Source: Paenibacillus sp. P25 (GTDB lineage: Bacteria > Bacillota > Bacilli > Paenibacillales > NBRC-103111). From it: a stretch of 64,000 bases of DNA. The stretch lies in the NCBI GenBank assembly GCA_024704175.1, contig CP085629.1:4526001-4590000 (forward strand). The letters are read 5' to 3'. This document shows positions 43,994-53,579 of the stretch, in pieces. How positions within the stretch are numbered: position 1 is the stretch's first letter; each line of letters starts with the position of its first letter. Below the pieces are notes generated by a model. It was not told where the DNA came from and ran no database searches. It saw only the letters and a list, made by a program, of their open reading frames with translations. A program made the translations under genes and the position numbers.

Positions 43994-45582
43994 CTATCCT
44001 TCTTTCTTATTTTCTGAGTAAGAAGCATGCTGATGTCGGTTTCGCGGCGAACGGAGCATGAGAATCAAGGGTGCCCGGATAAACACATCGCGCAGCCGCC
44101 GCGGGCGAAGCGGCCCGAGCGGAGCAAGATAGGGCTGGCCGAGCGAGCGCAAGTTTGTCATGTGCAGCAGAATCCACAAGATCCCGATCATGAACCCGAA
44201 TCCTCCTAAAGATGCGGAAAGAATCATGAGCGGAAACCGCATGACTCGGGTGGCAACGGCAAGATTATACTGCGGGAGAGAGAAGCCCGCGATCCCGGTA
44301 AGGGCCACGATGACGACCATGATCGGGGAAGCGATTCCGGCATTGATGGCCGCTTCGCCGATAACCAGGGCCCCAACAATACTAACGGCAGAGCCGACCA
44401 GTCGCGGCAGGCGAGTCCCCGCTTCGACAAGAATTTCGAAGAAGAAGGACATGAGCAGCGCCTCTATAAAGGCTGGAAACGGTATCCCTTCCCGTGTGTT
44501 GAGAAGCGCAAGCAGCAGCACGGTTGGAATCAGCTCGGGATGATAGGTGGTCAAGCTGATATAAATGCTTGGCAGGGTCAGGGACAGGAAGAAAGCGGTG
44601 ATCCTTAACTGTCGGATCAAGGACGAAAAAACCGTTCTTTGATAATAGTCTTCGGGAGACATTAGAAACTCTACAAAAAGACCGGGACAAATCAAAATCG
44701 CCGGGCCGCCGGAAACGAGCACGATAATCTTCCCGTCCAGCAGTGCGGCAACCGCCGTATCCGGCCTTTCCGTAACCCGGCATTGCGGCGGCGGCGAATA
44801 AACCGATTCTTCAAGAAGCTCTTCGATATTCGAAGACTCCAGCACTTCCTTTTCTTTGGCCCGAGAGATCCTTTTTTGAAACTCTGTCAAGGTTTCCGGG
44901 TTCACCGTTCCTTCGATATAACCGTACGCAATCTCGGTATTCGATTTTCCGCCGGCTTTGAGGAACTCCAGTTTAAAATCAGGGGATTTCAAACGTATCC
45001 GCAGCGACCCGATATTTTTTTTCAGATTTTCTACCGTGCTCTCGTGCGGACCTCTTACCACCGGTTCGGTCAGGTTTTCCGTCACTTGTCTCTCTTGAAG
45101 GTTTATAGCCTGAAAGCTCAGTGCCTTATCCCATTGGTCGAAAAAAACAACAACGTTTCCTTTCAACACATCTTGAACCGCTGTGTCCATGTCCCCGATC
45201 GGATGTGCCGTCTCTTCAGAAGCCCCCTGCTTCTTGAAGAAGTTAATCACATCGGCGGGAGTAATATCCGAAGCCGGCCCTACCTGATGGGGAACCAGAT
45301 CCTGCATGACGGTTTTAAAGTAATTTTCCTTTTTTCTTGAACGAGCGTTGTACAATAGACGGCCATCGCCGCATATTGGAGATTGGATCCGTAATTCCAC
45401 GGGATAAAAATGATATCTCTGCAGTTTGCGAAAATTTGCTCAAGCCATTGTCTGTTTTCTTGCAAGTTCACCGATATCGGTGCACTCTGTTTCAATGGTT
45501 CCTTCTCAGTAGCATCCTGGGGATCAATGGGAGAGGATGAATGTCCTGACCGTGCTCTTTTGAGAAAATTGATCCAATTCAC
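43994..45582 (-). pseudogene. gerA: Spore germination receptor A subunit, one frameshift
   Basis: From the GTG at 45582 the N-terminal domain reads SVNLQENRQWLEQIFANCRD, then VYCTTLVQEK. One T is missing from the T6 run at 45331-45336, and then FKTVMQDLVPHQVGPASDIT continues. Conserved GerA blocks are VLKGNVVVFFDQWDKALSFQ, VVRGPHESTVENLKKNIGSL and RLKSPDFKLEFLKAGGKSNT. The five-helix membrane part begins SGGPAILICPGLFVEFLMSP, with AALL-type and NTREGIPFPAFIEALLMSFF segments. Length is about 529 residues. GerA with GerB and GerC forms the nutrient receptor or channel of the spore inner membrane. A sigma-G-type promoter is expected upstream. Confidence 0.92.
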
Positions 45583-45649
45583 TCACCTTCCCTCCCTCAA
45601 TCCCAGCCCTTAAATTTCAGTTTTATAATATCCAGACCAGGAAGGATTA

Positions 45650-45917
45650 TACTCATCCGGGAATATATTAGAGCCGGTTATTTCACCGGACCTCCTCAAG
45701 ATTCTTATGGAAATGGGGCATGGGGATCAAATCGTGTTAGCGGACGGGAAATTTCCAGCCGCCATACTCGCTCAACGATCGGTCCGGTATGACGGACAGG
45801 GCAATCGGCTTCTACACCAGGTTCAGCTTTTATGAAAGGCCCGTGAAGCCCGCCATCGTCGCAACAGGTGAAAGCGTATTGTACGCAAGGGGAGACATGC
45901 AGAATAGAGGCTCGTAA
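45650..45917 (+). pseudogene. FucU/RbsD-type sugar mutarotase relic
   Basis: The first half reads VISPDLLKILMEMGHGDQIV followed by LADGKFPAAILAQRSVRYDG. The last part, in another frame, reads FYERPVKPAIVATGESVLYA and stops at 45917. These are the N- and C-terminal signatures of L-fucose mutarotase (FucU), where GHGD includes the catalytic His. About 60 residues between them are missing and there is no start codon with a ribosome site, so this is true decay, not a base-calling slip. It lies between gerA and kduI, consistent with a former sugar-acid or deoxysugar cluster. Confidence 0.75.
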
Positions 45918-45920
45918 CCG

Positions 45921-45955
45921 CCACAAGGCCATCCCTAAGCGGGACGGCCTTGTGG
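45921..45955. terminator. Terminator-like hairpin after the fucU relic
   Basis: CCACAAGGCC (45921-45930) and GGCCTTGTGG (45946-45955) pair perfectly, with an inner TCCC/GGGA step around TAAGC. T-richness is weak on the plus side. Confidence 0.65.
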
Positions 45956-45960
45956 TTTCC

Positions 45961-45998
45961 CAAGCCTTGCAGCGAAAGCCGCGAAGCTTGTGTTTTTT
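45961..45998 (+). terminator. Copy 2 of the repeated glsA-type terminator, degenerate left arm
   Basis: The right half (GAAAGCCGCGAAGCTTGTG plus T7) matches the glsA terminator at 36725-36767 almost exactly. The left arm is mutated (AAGCCTTGCAGC), so only CAAGC/GCTTG remains. No plus-strand gene ends here except the fucU relic. Confidence 0.6.
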
Positions 45999-46023
45999 TC
46001 TATGCATGGGTACTCTCGGCGGA

Positions 46024-46857
46024 TTAACGCAGGTCCTTCATGGCTACGGCGTCCATGTCGTGGAACTCTTGATTCTCCCCGGCCATCGCCCAGATGAAGG
46101 TATAGTTGCTGGTGCCCACGCCGCTGTGAATCGACCAGCTCGGGCTGATCACGGCCTGCTCGTTGCGCATAACGACGTGGCGGGTTTCGTTCGGCTCGCC
46201 CATCAAATGGAACACGACGCCATCCTCTGGCATATCGAAATACAGATAAATTTCCGAGCGGCGGTTGTGCGTGTGGCAAGGCATCGTGTTCCACATATTG
46301 CCCGGCTTCAGCAGCGTCATTCCCATGACGAGCTGGCGGCTCTTCGTGCCGTTCAGGTGGATGAAGCGGTAAATCGTGCGCTCGTTGGAGTTCGTAATCG
46401 AGCCGAGATGCTGGGATTCCGCGGAATCCAGGTCGATTTTCTCCGTCGGATAGTTCTTGTGCGCCGGTGTGGAATTGAAATAAAAGCGCGCCGGATTCGC
46501 CGGATCCGCGCTGCGGAAGATCACTTCCTTGTTGCCGAGACCGACGTACAGACATTCCTTGTTATTGATCTCATACTCGGTGCCGTCTACGGAAATGTAG
46601 CCTTTCGGGCCGATGTTGATGATGCCGATCTCGCGGCGCTCCAGGAAGTAATCCGAGCCCATCGTGTGCTTGTCCGCATCGAGCTTGATCGGTTCCTTGA
46701 CCGGAATGGCGGCGCCGGTAATGAAACGGTCCACATGGGAATAAACGAGCTTCAGCTCTCCCGGAACGAACAGGTTCTCGATTAGGTATTCTTTGCGCAG
46801 GCGCTCGGTATCGTAAGTTTTTGTTTCCGTCGGGTTCGTGGCATAGCGGATTTCCAT
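46024..46857 (-). CDS. kduI: 5-dehydro-4-deoxy-D-glucuronate isomerase
   Basis: From the ATG at 46857 (GGGAGG upstream) this intact 277-residue protein starts MEIRYATNPTETKTYDTERL. It has the KduI blocks YFLERREIGIINIGPKGYIS, LGSITNSNERTIYRFIHLNG and MWNTMPCHTHNRRSEIYLYF. The zinc-binding His and Glu lie in PCHTHNRRSE, and a further His is in SPSWSIHSGVGTSNY. It converts 5-keto-4-deoxyuronate to 3-deoxy-D-glycero-2,5-hexodiulosonate in pectin, alginate-like or hyaluronan breakdown. It is immediately downstream of a DeoR repressor, with a dense operator region between them. Confidence 0.93.
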   Translation of the reverse strand: MEIRYATNPTETKTYDTERLRKEYLIENLFVPGELKLVYSHVDRFITGAAIPVKEPIKLDADKHTMGSDYFLERREIGIINIGPKGYISVDGTEYEINNKECLYVGLGNKEVIFRSADPANPARFYFNSTPAHKNYPTEKIDLDSAESQHLGSITNSNERTIYRFIHLNGTKSRQLVMGMTLLKPGNMWNTMPCHTHNRRSEIYLYFDMPEDGVVFHLMGEPNETRHVVMRNEQAVISPSWSIHSGVGTSNYTFIWAMAGENQEFHDMDAVAMKDLR

Positions 46858-46880
46858 AATATAAGTTCCTCCCGTCAATA

Positions 46881-46958
46881 AGTTCACTATAAGTATAATA
46901 TAAACGTTCATTTTAGTTCAATTAAAATATTATCGAACCAAAATGAACCCTAGTGAAC
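46881..46958 (-). promoter_or_regulatory. Array of GTTCA half-sites upstream of kduI
   Basis: GTTCATTTTAGTTC (46906-46919) and GAACCAAAATGAAC (46935-46948) form a 14-bp inverted repeat with one mismatch and a 15-bp spacer. Outer GTTCAC (from 46881) and GTGAAC (46953-46958) add another symmetric pair. The region is AT-rich and lies between the deoR stop and kduI, so it is the likely operator of that repressor. Confidence 0.65.
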
Positions 46959-47716
46959 ATGCGAATACCTTAAGATGCGGACACCGGCGTCTCCGTACTT
47001 CTTCGCCAGCTCATCCGTCAGCCCCGAATCCGTAATGATCGTCTTTACCTCTGTCAGGCCTGCGAACGTGATAAGCGCGCATTTGTCGAACTTGCTGTGA
47101 TCGGCTACGCAGTAAACTTCCCGGGCCGATTCGATGAGCGCCCGCTTCTGCTCCACATGCATTTGGGTGAAAATCGTAAAGCCGAACTCGGGATGAATCC
47201 CGGTCGTCGAGAGGAACGCCTTCTGCACGTTCAGCTTGCGCAGGAACTCCCCGGCATTCTCGTTCACGAGCAAATTGCGGTCGCGGACGCCGCCGGGCAC
47301 GACCAGCCGGATTTGATCCTTCTGGATTAGCTCCCCGATAATATACAGGTCGTTCGTGATCACGGTGAGCGGCACATTGTCCAGCCTCTTGGCGATTTCG
47401 AGCGTCGTGCTGCCGCTGTCCAGAGCGATGATATCGTTCGGCTCGATAAACTGCATGGCGACTTCCGCCGCCTCGCGCTTCTCCCCGGTCGCTTCGCTTC
47501 GGAAGTCGGCTCCCGGAACAGACCGGAATAACCTTCATTCGCGAGCACGGCCCCGCCGTGGGTGCGCCGCAAGAGCCCTTTGCCCTCCAGCTTCTCCAGG
47601 TCCTGGCGGATCGTCTTCCCCGTCACCTGAAGCCTTGCGGCAAGATCGGCCACCGTCACCTCGCCGGTCGCCAGAAGAAGCTGCATAATCTGTTCGTAAC
47701 GCTTGATGGCTGACAT
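46950..47716 (-). pseudogene. DeoR-family repressor of the uronate gene, one frameshift
   Basis: The N-terminal HTH reads QIMQLLLATGEVTVADLAAR, LQVTGKTIRQDLEKLEGKGL and the wing RRTHGGAVL. A base is missing near 47496, after which EKREAAEVAMQFIEPNDIIA and LDSGSTTLEIAKRLDNVPLT continue. Later blocks are LVVPGGVRDRNLLVNENAGE, FLSTTGIHPEFGFTIF and YCVADHSKFDKCALITFAGL. About 255 residues, the standard DeoR size. It is placed 92 nt upstream of kduI on the same strand. The effector should be a phosphorylated sugar or a KDG-type intermediate (inference). Confidence 0.87.
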
Positions 47717-47931
47717 GACACTCCTCCGCTTCGCGGTTGATCTTAAGCCGTCTTTCCCAGGGACGAACGGCGTTTGTACCTAATGGTAACACAAGCTTTG
47801 CGGGAAAACCAAGATTTTACCGGTCCGAGGGGGTGAAAAAGCCGTTAAAAGCACCGTGACGCCGCCGCACCAAAGTGTTATAATATGGGCTAGCTAAACC
47901 GCATGAACAAACGAAAGGGATGGAAATTTTC

Positions 47932-49240
47932 ATGAACCCTCTTGCCCAGCAACTGAACGACACGATTGCCCGGGAAAAACCGCCATGTTTACGACATGCT
48001 TTCCGAGCTCGGAAGACAAATCTATTTTCCGAAGATCGGTATCTTGAGCCAATCGGCCGAAGCGAAGGCGAAAGCGAAGAAATTCAACGCAACGATCGGA
48101 ACGGCGCTTGAGAACGGCCAGCCGATGCACCTGAAAGTCATTCAAGATACCCTGTCCTCCTATAGTCCCAAGGACATTTACGAATATGCGCCGCCGGCCG
48201 GGAAGCCGGAGCTGCGCGCCGCCTGGAAGAGCAAGATGGTTGAAGAGAATCCCTCCCTGCAGGGCAAAGGCCTCGGCAATCCGATCGCAACCAACGCACT
48301 GACGCACGGCCTCAGCATTGTGGCCGACCTGTTCGCAGGTCCCGGCGATGTGGTCGTCATTCCGGATAAGAACTGGGAGAACTACGAGCTGACCTTCGGC
48401 ATCCGCCGCGGCGCCGAGCTCGCGTACTACCCGCTGTATAACAGCGACCGCAAGTTTAACGCCGCCGGTCTCCGCGACACGCTCCTCGCGCAGAAGAATA
48501 AAGGTAAAGCGATCGTCGTGCTGAACTTCCCTAATAATCCGACGGGCTACACGCCGGGTGAAGAGGAAGGACGCACGATCGTAGCGGCGATTAAAGAAGC
48601 TGCGGAAGCGGGGATCAACGTCGTAGCCGTCACGGACGACGCCTACTTCGGTCTCTTCTTCGAGGGCTCCATGCAGGAATCCCTGGCCGGGCAGTTGGCA
48701 GGTCTGCATCCTCGCGTATTGTCCATCAAAATCGACGGAGCTACGAAAGAAGAATATGTCTGGGGCTTCCGCGTCGGCTTCATCACCTACTGCGGACAAA
48801 GCGACGCCATGCTGGCGGCGCTGGAGCAGAAGACGATGGGCATCATCCGCGCGACGATCTCGAGCGGTCCGCATCCTTCCCAGACCTTCGTGCTGCACGC
48901 CCTGCAGTCCCCGGACTTCAAGGCACAGAAGCAGGAAAAGTTCGAGATCATGAAGGGCCGCGCCAACCGTGTCAAAGCGCTGCTCGATACCGGCAAATTC
49001 GACAATGCCTGGGAATACTACCCGTTCAACTCCGGCTACTTCATGTGCCTCAAGCTGAAAACCGTTGATGCCGAGACCCTGCGTGTCCATCTGCTCGACA
49101 AGTACGGCGTCGGGACGATCGCCCTCGGCGAAACCGATCTCCGCGTCGCGTTCTCCTGCATCGAGGAAGCGAATCTCGAAGAACTGTTCGAGACGATCTA
49201 CCAAGGTGTTTTGGATTTGGAGAAAGTAGCTGCGAAGTAA
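47932..49240 (+). pseudogene. Class I/II PLP-dependent aminotransferase, one frameshift near the N-terminus
   Basis: Translation from the ATG at 47932 gives NPLAQQLNDTIARE. An extra A in the A5 run at 47975-47979 breaks the frame, which resumes NRHVYDMLSELGRQIYFPKI. It then has EYAPPAGKPELRAAW, ALTHGLSIVADLFAGPGDVV, VVLNFPNNPTGYTPGEEEGR, VAVTDDAYFGLFFEGSMQES and the PLP-Lys region VLSIKIDGATKEEYVWGFRV. The C-terminal domain is complete (VAFSCIEEANLEELFETIYQ). Length is about 435 residues. It resembles broad-specificity aromatic or branched-chain aminotransferases, but fold type I alone does not settle the substrate. It is divergent from the DeoR gene. Confidence 0.85.
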
Positions 49241-49284
49241 ATCATGTTAACTAAAAATAGATTCTGACTTTCAAAAAATGAGCT

Positions 49285-49331
49285 AGCGGCGGACTAGGAT
49301 TTGAAAAAATCTTAATCTGCCGCTGTTTTAT
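49285..49331 (+). terminator. Terminator after the aminotransferase gene
   Basis: AGCGGC (49285-49290) and GCCGCT (49319-49324) close a long imperfect stem with inner GATTT/AAATC pairing around GAAA, then TTTTATT. Confidence 0.75.
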
Positions 49332-49491
49332 TGTGCGGACTTATTTCACCATAATCAGGAGGTTTCCGTTTTACAACAATGGTAAAATAAGTTAACCTAA
49401 CCCTATGACAAAGAGTAGATGAATCGAGGGTTGATTGACTGTTGAACCAAACAAACTAAAATGATTAATATTCCGTACAGAGGTGATTGCT

Positions 49492-50445
49492 GTGGAATCA
49501 TTGGGGTCCATTTATCGGCGATATTTCGATGAAACGTTATTCAGCCAAAAGAATGGAATCTCTTACAGGCCGCGATCCGAAGTCGGTGCCGGGAACGCAT
49601 ACAAGGTCACTACTTACAGCGGGATTGAAATCGTGTACCACGATATTCGTTATCATGAACCGTATCCTTTTCGTTTTGCTTCCAAAGGACGTATGGTTGA
49701 ACTTCAGTTTACTCTTTCCGGGCAGCGGCAGGTGATGGTGTCCGGTCAAGACCATGAAATTCCCGTTGGGCAGGGTGCACTCGCTTTAATTCAAGACTTT
49801 GAGGCTCAGTTTTATCCCCCGGCACAGCAGTATGGTTCACTTTCGCTGGCCATTCCGGTTTCTCTATTCGATTATGCGGCTAATGAACTGTCAACTTCAC
49901 CCCATACGAATTTCGAGTTTAACCGACTCATCAACGGGCAGGCCTTCCGCCGCTATAATTTTGAAAACGACGCCAGAAGCATGGCCTTGGTAAAGCAATT
50001 AATCGCGGATTTTGAAAATGCCAATAGATCCCCGTTAATGATGGAAGCCTCCGCATTGGAGCTTTTAAACATGCATTTGAATCAATTATTTCTTCTAGCG
50101 CCTAGACCGAACGGCTTGTCTAAAGGCGATATTGAAAAATTGCACAGGGCTAAGCAAATCCTTGAATCTTGTATGACCGACCCTCCTTCTCTGCTGGCGT
50201 TGGCAAAAATGGTCGGGTTAAACGACTTCAAACTGAAGAAAGGCTTCAAAGCATGTTTTGGCATGACCGTATTCGAATATTTGAGACATGTTCGTCTCGA
50301 CCATGCGATGAGGCTTCTGCGAGAACAAGAGGCTACTGTAACCGAAACTGCGATGATGGTAGGTTACAGCAACGTAAGCGCGTTTTCCGAGCAATTTATT
50401 CGAAAATTTGGAATGAAGCCGTCTGCGATGAAAAAATATTTTTAA
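49492..50445 (+). CDS. AraC-family regulator with an N-terminal sensor domain
   Basis: This intact protein of about 317 residues has an N-terminal half with GRMVELQFTLSGQRQVMVSG and QGALALIQDFEAQFYP, which fits a cupin-like sensor. The C-terminal AraC double helix is SLLALAKMVGLNDFKLKKGF, KACFGMTVFEYLRHVRLDHA and ATVTETAMMVGYSNVSAFSE with KFGMKPSAMKKYF. The layout and LNDFKLKKGFK motif resemble PchR/siderophore-type AraC regulators. I take the GTG at 49492, 6 nt after AGGTG; an in-frame GTG at 49483 overlaps that site. It precedes two efflux-type MFS genes, which may be its targets. Confidence 0.88.
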   Translation: MESLGSIYRRYFDETLFSQKNGISYRPRSEVGAGNAYKVTTYSGIEIVYHDIRYHEPYPFRFASKGRMVELQFTLSGQRQVMVSGQDHEIPVGQGALALIQDFEAQFYPPAQQYGSLSLAIPVSLFDYAANELSTSPHTNFEFNRLINGQAFRRYNFENDARSMALVKQLIADFENANRSPLMMEASALELLNMHLNQLFLLAPRPNGLSKGDIEKLHRAKQILESCMTDPPSLLALAKMVGLNDFKLKKGFKACFGMTVFEYLRHVRLDHAMRLLREQEATVTETAMMVGYSNVSAFSEQFIRKFGMKPSAMKKYF

Positions 50446-50545
50446 TCCGCCAAACCGTAATTTATTCCGTTTCAAGGGAGCGGTCATTGCCAGAATTCAC
50501 TTATACTCCTCTCGTACCATCATGTTGTGAAGAGGAGTGTAAAGA

Positions 50546-51778
50546 ATGAACAGAATAAGAGGCAGCGTTTTTTTCAGTGTTTTTGTGGCGATGCTGGGGC
50601 TTATGCTCATTGCGCCGATCACCCCATCGCTTATACGAGAATTAGGTTTAAGGGAAATCCACTCCGGGATCCTTATTTCAACGGGTTCTATTATGATGGC
50701 GGTTATGGCTCCGGTATGGGGGAATATCAGCGATGCGAAGGGGCGAAAACCGGTTATTCTGATTGGGTTTATCGGCATGTCCGTCAGCACTTTGTTCCTC
50801 GCGGTCACCTTTTACTGCGGTCTCCATCACTGGCTTAGCGGCGGACCGTCGCTGCTTCTGATGATCGTAACGAGAAGCTTGGTCGGCATGTTCATTCCGG
50901 CCATCCTGTCATCCTCACAGGCTTATATAGGTGATGTGACGGAGGGAAAGGAAAGAGGAACCGGCATGGCGATCATTAGCGCCGCAAATGGGCTTGGACT
51001 TGTTTTTGGCCCGGCCATTGCCGGCATATTCACATTAATTGGTTTGCTGTGGCCCTTATATTTCGGCATAGCGATGGCGGCTGTTGCCTTCGCAGTCACT
51101 CTGCTGCTGATGCCTGAGGCGAAGCCGACGATACGGAAAGGCGCTGTAAAAGTCAGCCCGTTTCAACCCGGTTTGCGGCTATATTTACTCGCGGCGTTAG
51201 TGACGATGATAGGGCTTGTATCGATTCAGGTCGTTGGCGGGTTTTATCTGCAGGATCAGCTCCAGCTCCCCTCCGATCAGTTGGCGAGAATGGTTTCCTT
51301 CGGGTTAGTGTTATCGGGCTTGGCTATGCTAATTGCACAAATCGTTCAGTCCAAATGGCTGAAATGGGAACCGCGGCCGATGATCCTGCTCGGTTCCTTG
51401 ATTCTCGTCGCAAGCATGCTCCTATTCCTTTTAACAACTCACCTTCCATTCTACTATTTAGCATTTTTCGTTTTTGGATTAGGATCGGGATGGATGATGA
51501 CCGGATTTATGGCAGGGGCTTCTCTTTCTGTAAGTAATGAACAGCAAGGAGGGGTTGCCGGGTTGGTTGCGGCCATGCAGGGAATCTCCGCGATCATCGC
51601 CCCTATTCTAAGCACCACTCTGTATCAGGCGAATCGATATAGCCCCATGGTCATGATAACCGTTCTGACAGCCCTCTTGGGCGCAGTGATGCTGGTTCGT
51701 TCCCGAAAGAGACCCGGCCATGTCGCTATGGACCTGGAAGGCAAGGAGTTTCACGCCGGCTCGGGAGGTGCAAACTAA
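50546..51778 (+). CDS. MFS efflux transporter, DHA1-like
   Basis: This intact 410-residue protein has 12 predicted helices. The first-loop motif is GNISDAKGRKPVILIGFIGM, motif B is LLLMIVTRSLVGMFIPAILS, and motif C is IISAANGLGLVFGPAIAGIF, which is typical of antiporters. SSQAYIGDVTEGKERGTGMA is the characteristic loop of drug/siderophore exporters. GAGGAG is 8 nt before the ATG. It is followed by a second transporter after only 3 nt, so both are in one operon with the AraC gene 100 nt upstream. Substrate unknown; siderophore or drug export is possible. Confidence 0.88.
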   Translation: MNRIRGSVFFSVFVAMLGLMLIAPITPSLIRELGLREIHSGILISTGSIMMAVMAPVWGNISDAKGRKPVILIGFIGMSVSTLFLAVTFYCGLHHWLSGGPSLLLMIVTRSLVGMFIPAILSSSQAYIGDVTEGKERGTGMAIISAANGLGLVFGPAIAGIFTLIGLLWPLYFGIAMAAVAFAVTLLLMPEAKPTIRKGAVKVSPFQPGLRLYLLAALVTMIGLVSIQVVGGFYLQDQLQLPSDQLARMVSFGLVLSGLAMLIAQIVQSKWLKWEPRPMILLGSLILVASMLLFLLTTHLPFYYLAFFVFGLGSGWMMTGFMAGASLSVSNEQQGGVAGLVAAMQGISAIIAPILSTTLYQANRYSPMVMITVLTALLGAVMLVRSRKRPGHVAMDLEGKEFHAGSGGAN

Positions 51779-51781
51779 GCC

Positions 51782-53185
51782 ATGAATTCGCATGCCGCCG
51801 AACCGGGCGCGGGAAGCATCTCCCATTCGGCAAAATTTTCCGCTATGATCGTATATGTGCTCTTCTTTACCGTTTTGAGCGAATCGGTGTTTAACGTCTC
51901 CATTCCCCAGATGGCGAAGCAGTTTCAGTTGCCGCCTTCTGAAATAAGCTGGATGATTACGGCTTTTATCGTTACTTTCGGTATAGGACAAACGCTTTTC
52001 GCCCAAGGGTCCGACCGTTACGCCATCGGTCCGTTCATGATGTTCGGCCTGCTTATTTACATGATCTCCGGTTTGACCGGAATTCTGCTTCAGCACTCGT
52101 TTGCATTGATTATTGTCGTCCGGGCCATTCAGGGCGTAGGAGCTTCCGCACTCAAAGCGCTTACCCTTGTAGCTGCAGCACGGTATTTCAGCACCGAATA
52201 CAGGGCGAAGCTTTTTGGTATTTTTATTTCCGTTGAGGCGCTCGCAGTAGCAGCAGGTCCGATCCTTGGCGGCTATGTAACCTCGACCCTGCATTGGTCG
52301 CTTTTGTTTCTCATCCCGCTGTCGTTGCTGCCCGCACTCTTCTTGTGTTCGAAACTACCCAAGATGAGTCAAGTTCGGAATCGCGTCAAAGCGGATCTGC
52401 TCGGGGCGGGTTTGCTCACGATTTCCATTGCGTTGTTGATGCTTTCCCTTACCGAATGGCAATGGCACTATTTATGGATTGGTTTACCGGCGGCGGGCGC
52501 CTTTATTATACGCATGAAACGAGCGGAGAATCCGTTTGTGGAACCGGATCTATTTCGCAATATTCCTTATGTCGTCTTACTCGGAATCAGCTTTATTTTG
52601 TTCGGTATCATGATGAGCGTGATATTCCTTATCCCGATGATGCTATCCGCTTTGCATCAGTCGCCGGCCGATCGAATCGGCATCGTGATCTTTCCGGGTG
52701 CCGTTTGCTCTGTGTTTTTTGGCGTGATCGCGGGTCGGACGACGGCAAGGAGGGGCCATCGCCCTGTTTTTTACAGCGGTTTTCTTTTGTCAGGCGCGGC
52801 ACTGATCACGTTCAGTTTTATTTCAGATCAATCCATCGAGTACATTGGCGGCTCATTGGCTCTCTTTAATGCCGGCATTGCGTTTGTTCAAACCGCCCTG
52901 ACCGAAACAATCACTCGAACGCTGCCCGCAGCGCAGGTAGGGGCAGGTATGGGATTTTACGGTTTGACCGGTGGCGCTGCAGGCGCGGTCGGGACGGCCG
53001 CCGTATCTTCCCTGCTTCATGCCGGAGCGCTCTCCGCTCCCATTATTCCTATCGTTCAAGAGGCGAGCGCATTTCCATACAGCAACCTGTTTCTCATTCT
53101 TTTCGCCCTTCTGTTCAGTGCAGGAATCACCTATTCCGTCATTTTTAGAACACGCAAAGGAACGATTTTGAAACGTCCAAACTAG
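51782..53185 (+). CDS. MFS efflux transporter, DHA2-like
   Basis: This intact 467-residue protein has about 14 hydrophobic segments. It contains FFTVLSESVFNVSIPQMAKQ, the DHA2-type SEISWMITAFIVTFGIGQTL, RAIQGVGASALKALTLVAAA and AVAAGPILGGYVTSTLHWSL (antiporter motif C). The second half is longer than in DHA1 proteins. It is related in shape to QacA or TetL-type proton antiporters. It follows the DHA1 gene after 3 nt and so is coupled to it. The two pumps in tandem with an AraC regulator make an inducible export unit. Confidence 0.87.
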   Translation: MNSHAAEPGAGSISHSAKFSAMIVYVLFFTVLSESVFNVSIPQMAKQFQLPPSEISWMITAFIVTFGIGQTLFAQGSDRYAIGPFMMFGLLIYMISGLTGILLQHSFALIIVVRAIQGVGASALKALTLVAAARYFSTEYRAKLFGIFISVEALAVAAGPILGGYVTSTLHWSLLFLIPLSLLPALFLCSKLPKMSQVRNRVKADLLGAGLLTISIALLMLSLTEWQWHYLWIGLPAAGAFIIRMKRAENPFVEPDLFRNIPYVVLLGISFILFGIMMSVIFLIPMMLSALHQSPADRIGIVIFPGAVCSVFFGVIAGRTTARRGHRPVFYSGFLLSGAALITFSFISDQSIEYIGGSLALFNAGIAFVQTALTETITRTLPAAQVGAGMGFYGLTGGAAGAVGTAAVSSLLHAGALSAPIIPIVQEASAFPYSNLFLILFALLFSAGITYSVIFRTRKGTILKRPN

Positions 53186-53579
53186 AGGAGCGGGTCTCTG
53201 TTTTCAATTCTTTTGCTGTGATAGGTGAGTCCACGGAAGTCCTCATTTTCAACCAAGAGGTCATTTTCAGGGCAGCACAATAAAACAGGGAGTAGCCGCC
53301 GCTGCGATCTGCTCCCTGGTCGTTGCACTATCGTAATCCGTTAGTGGAATAGTTAACAAACTTTATAATCGAGTACATATACGAATTTGAATTTTGTGGC
53401 ATACTGCATAGTAACAGCTCTCCTTTTGTTATGTAGCTCTGAAATGGTTGGTTTTCACTATCCATTTTTAACCTACGATCTGTAGCAAATACGGAGGGCT
53501 GTTACTGTTTTACACGTTCATGTGACATTTTCATAACAAATCATCATTCGCTAAACTATTATAGGTGTTGGAAATATTA
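53186..53579. other. Intergenic stretch between MFS and LysR genes
   Basis: About 394 bp. Apart from the hairpin repeat at 53286-53318 it is AT-rich with no credible ORF. GTTACTGTTTTAC and related AT motifs near 53500 show no clear symmetry. No promoter is assigned. Confidence 0.5.
53286..53318. repeat. Dispersed hairpin repeat, copy A
   Basis: CAGGGAGTAG and CTGCTCCCTG pair across a GC-rich loop containing GCCGC and GCGATCTG. The loop and stem resemble copy B at 55503-55560 closely (AACAGGGAGCAG ... GCGATCTGCTCTCTG). The conserved head seen in the other copies is not recognisable beside this one. Confidence 0.6.

Noticed and set aside
47930..49204. 424-codon open frame on the minus strand opposite the aminotransferase
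   Set aside because: Shadow of a gene with clear aminotransferase motifs. High-GC third positions keep the antisense frame open.
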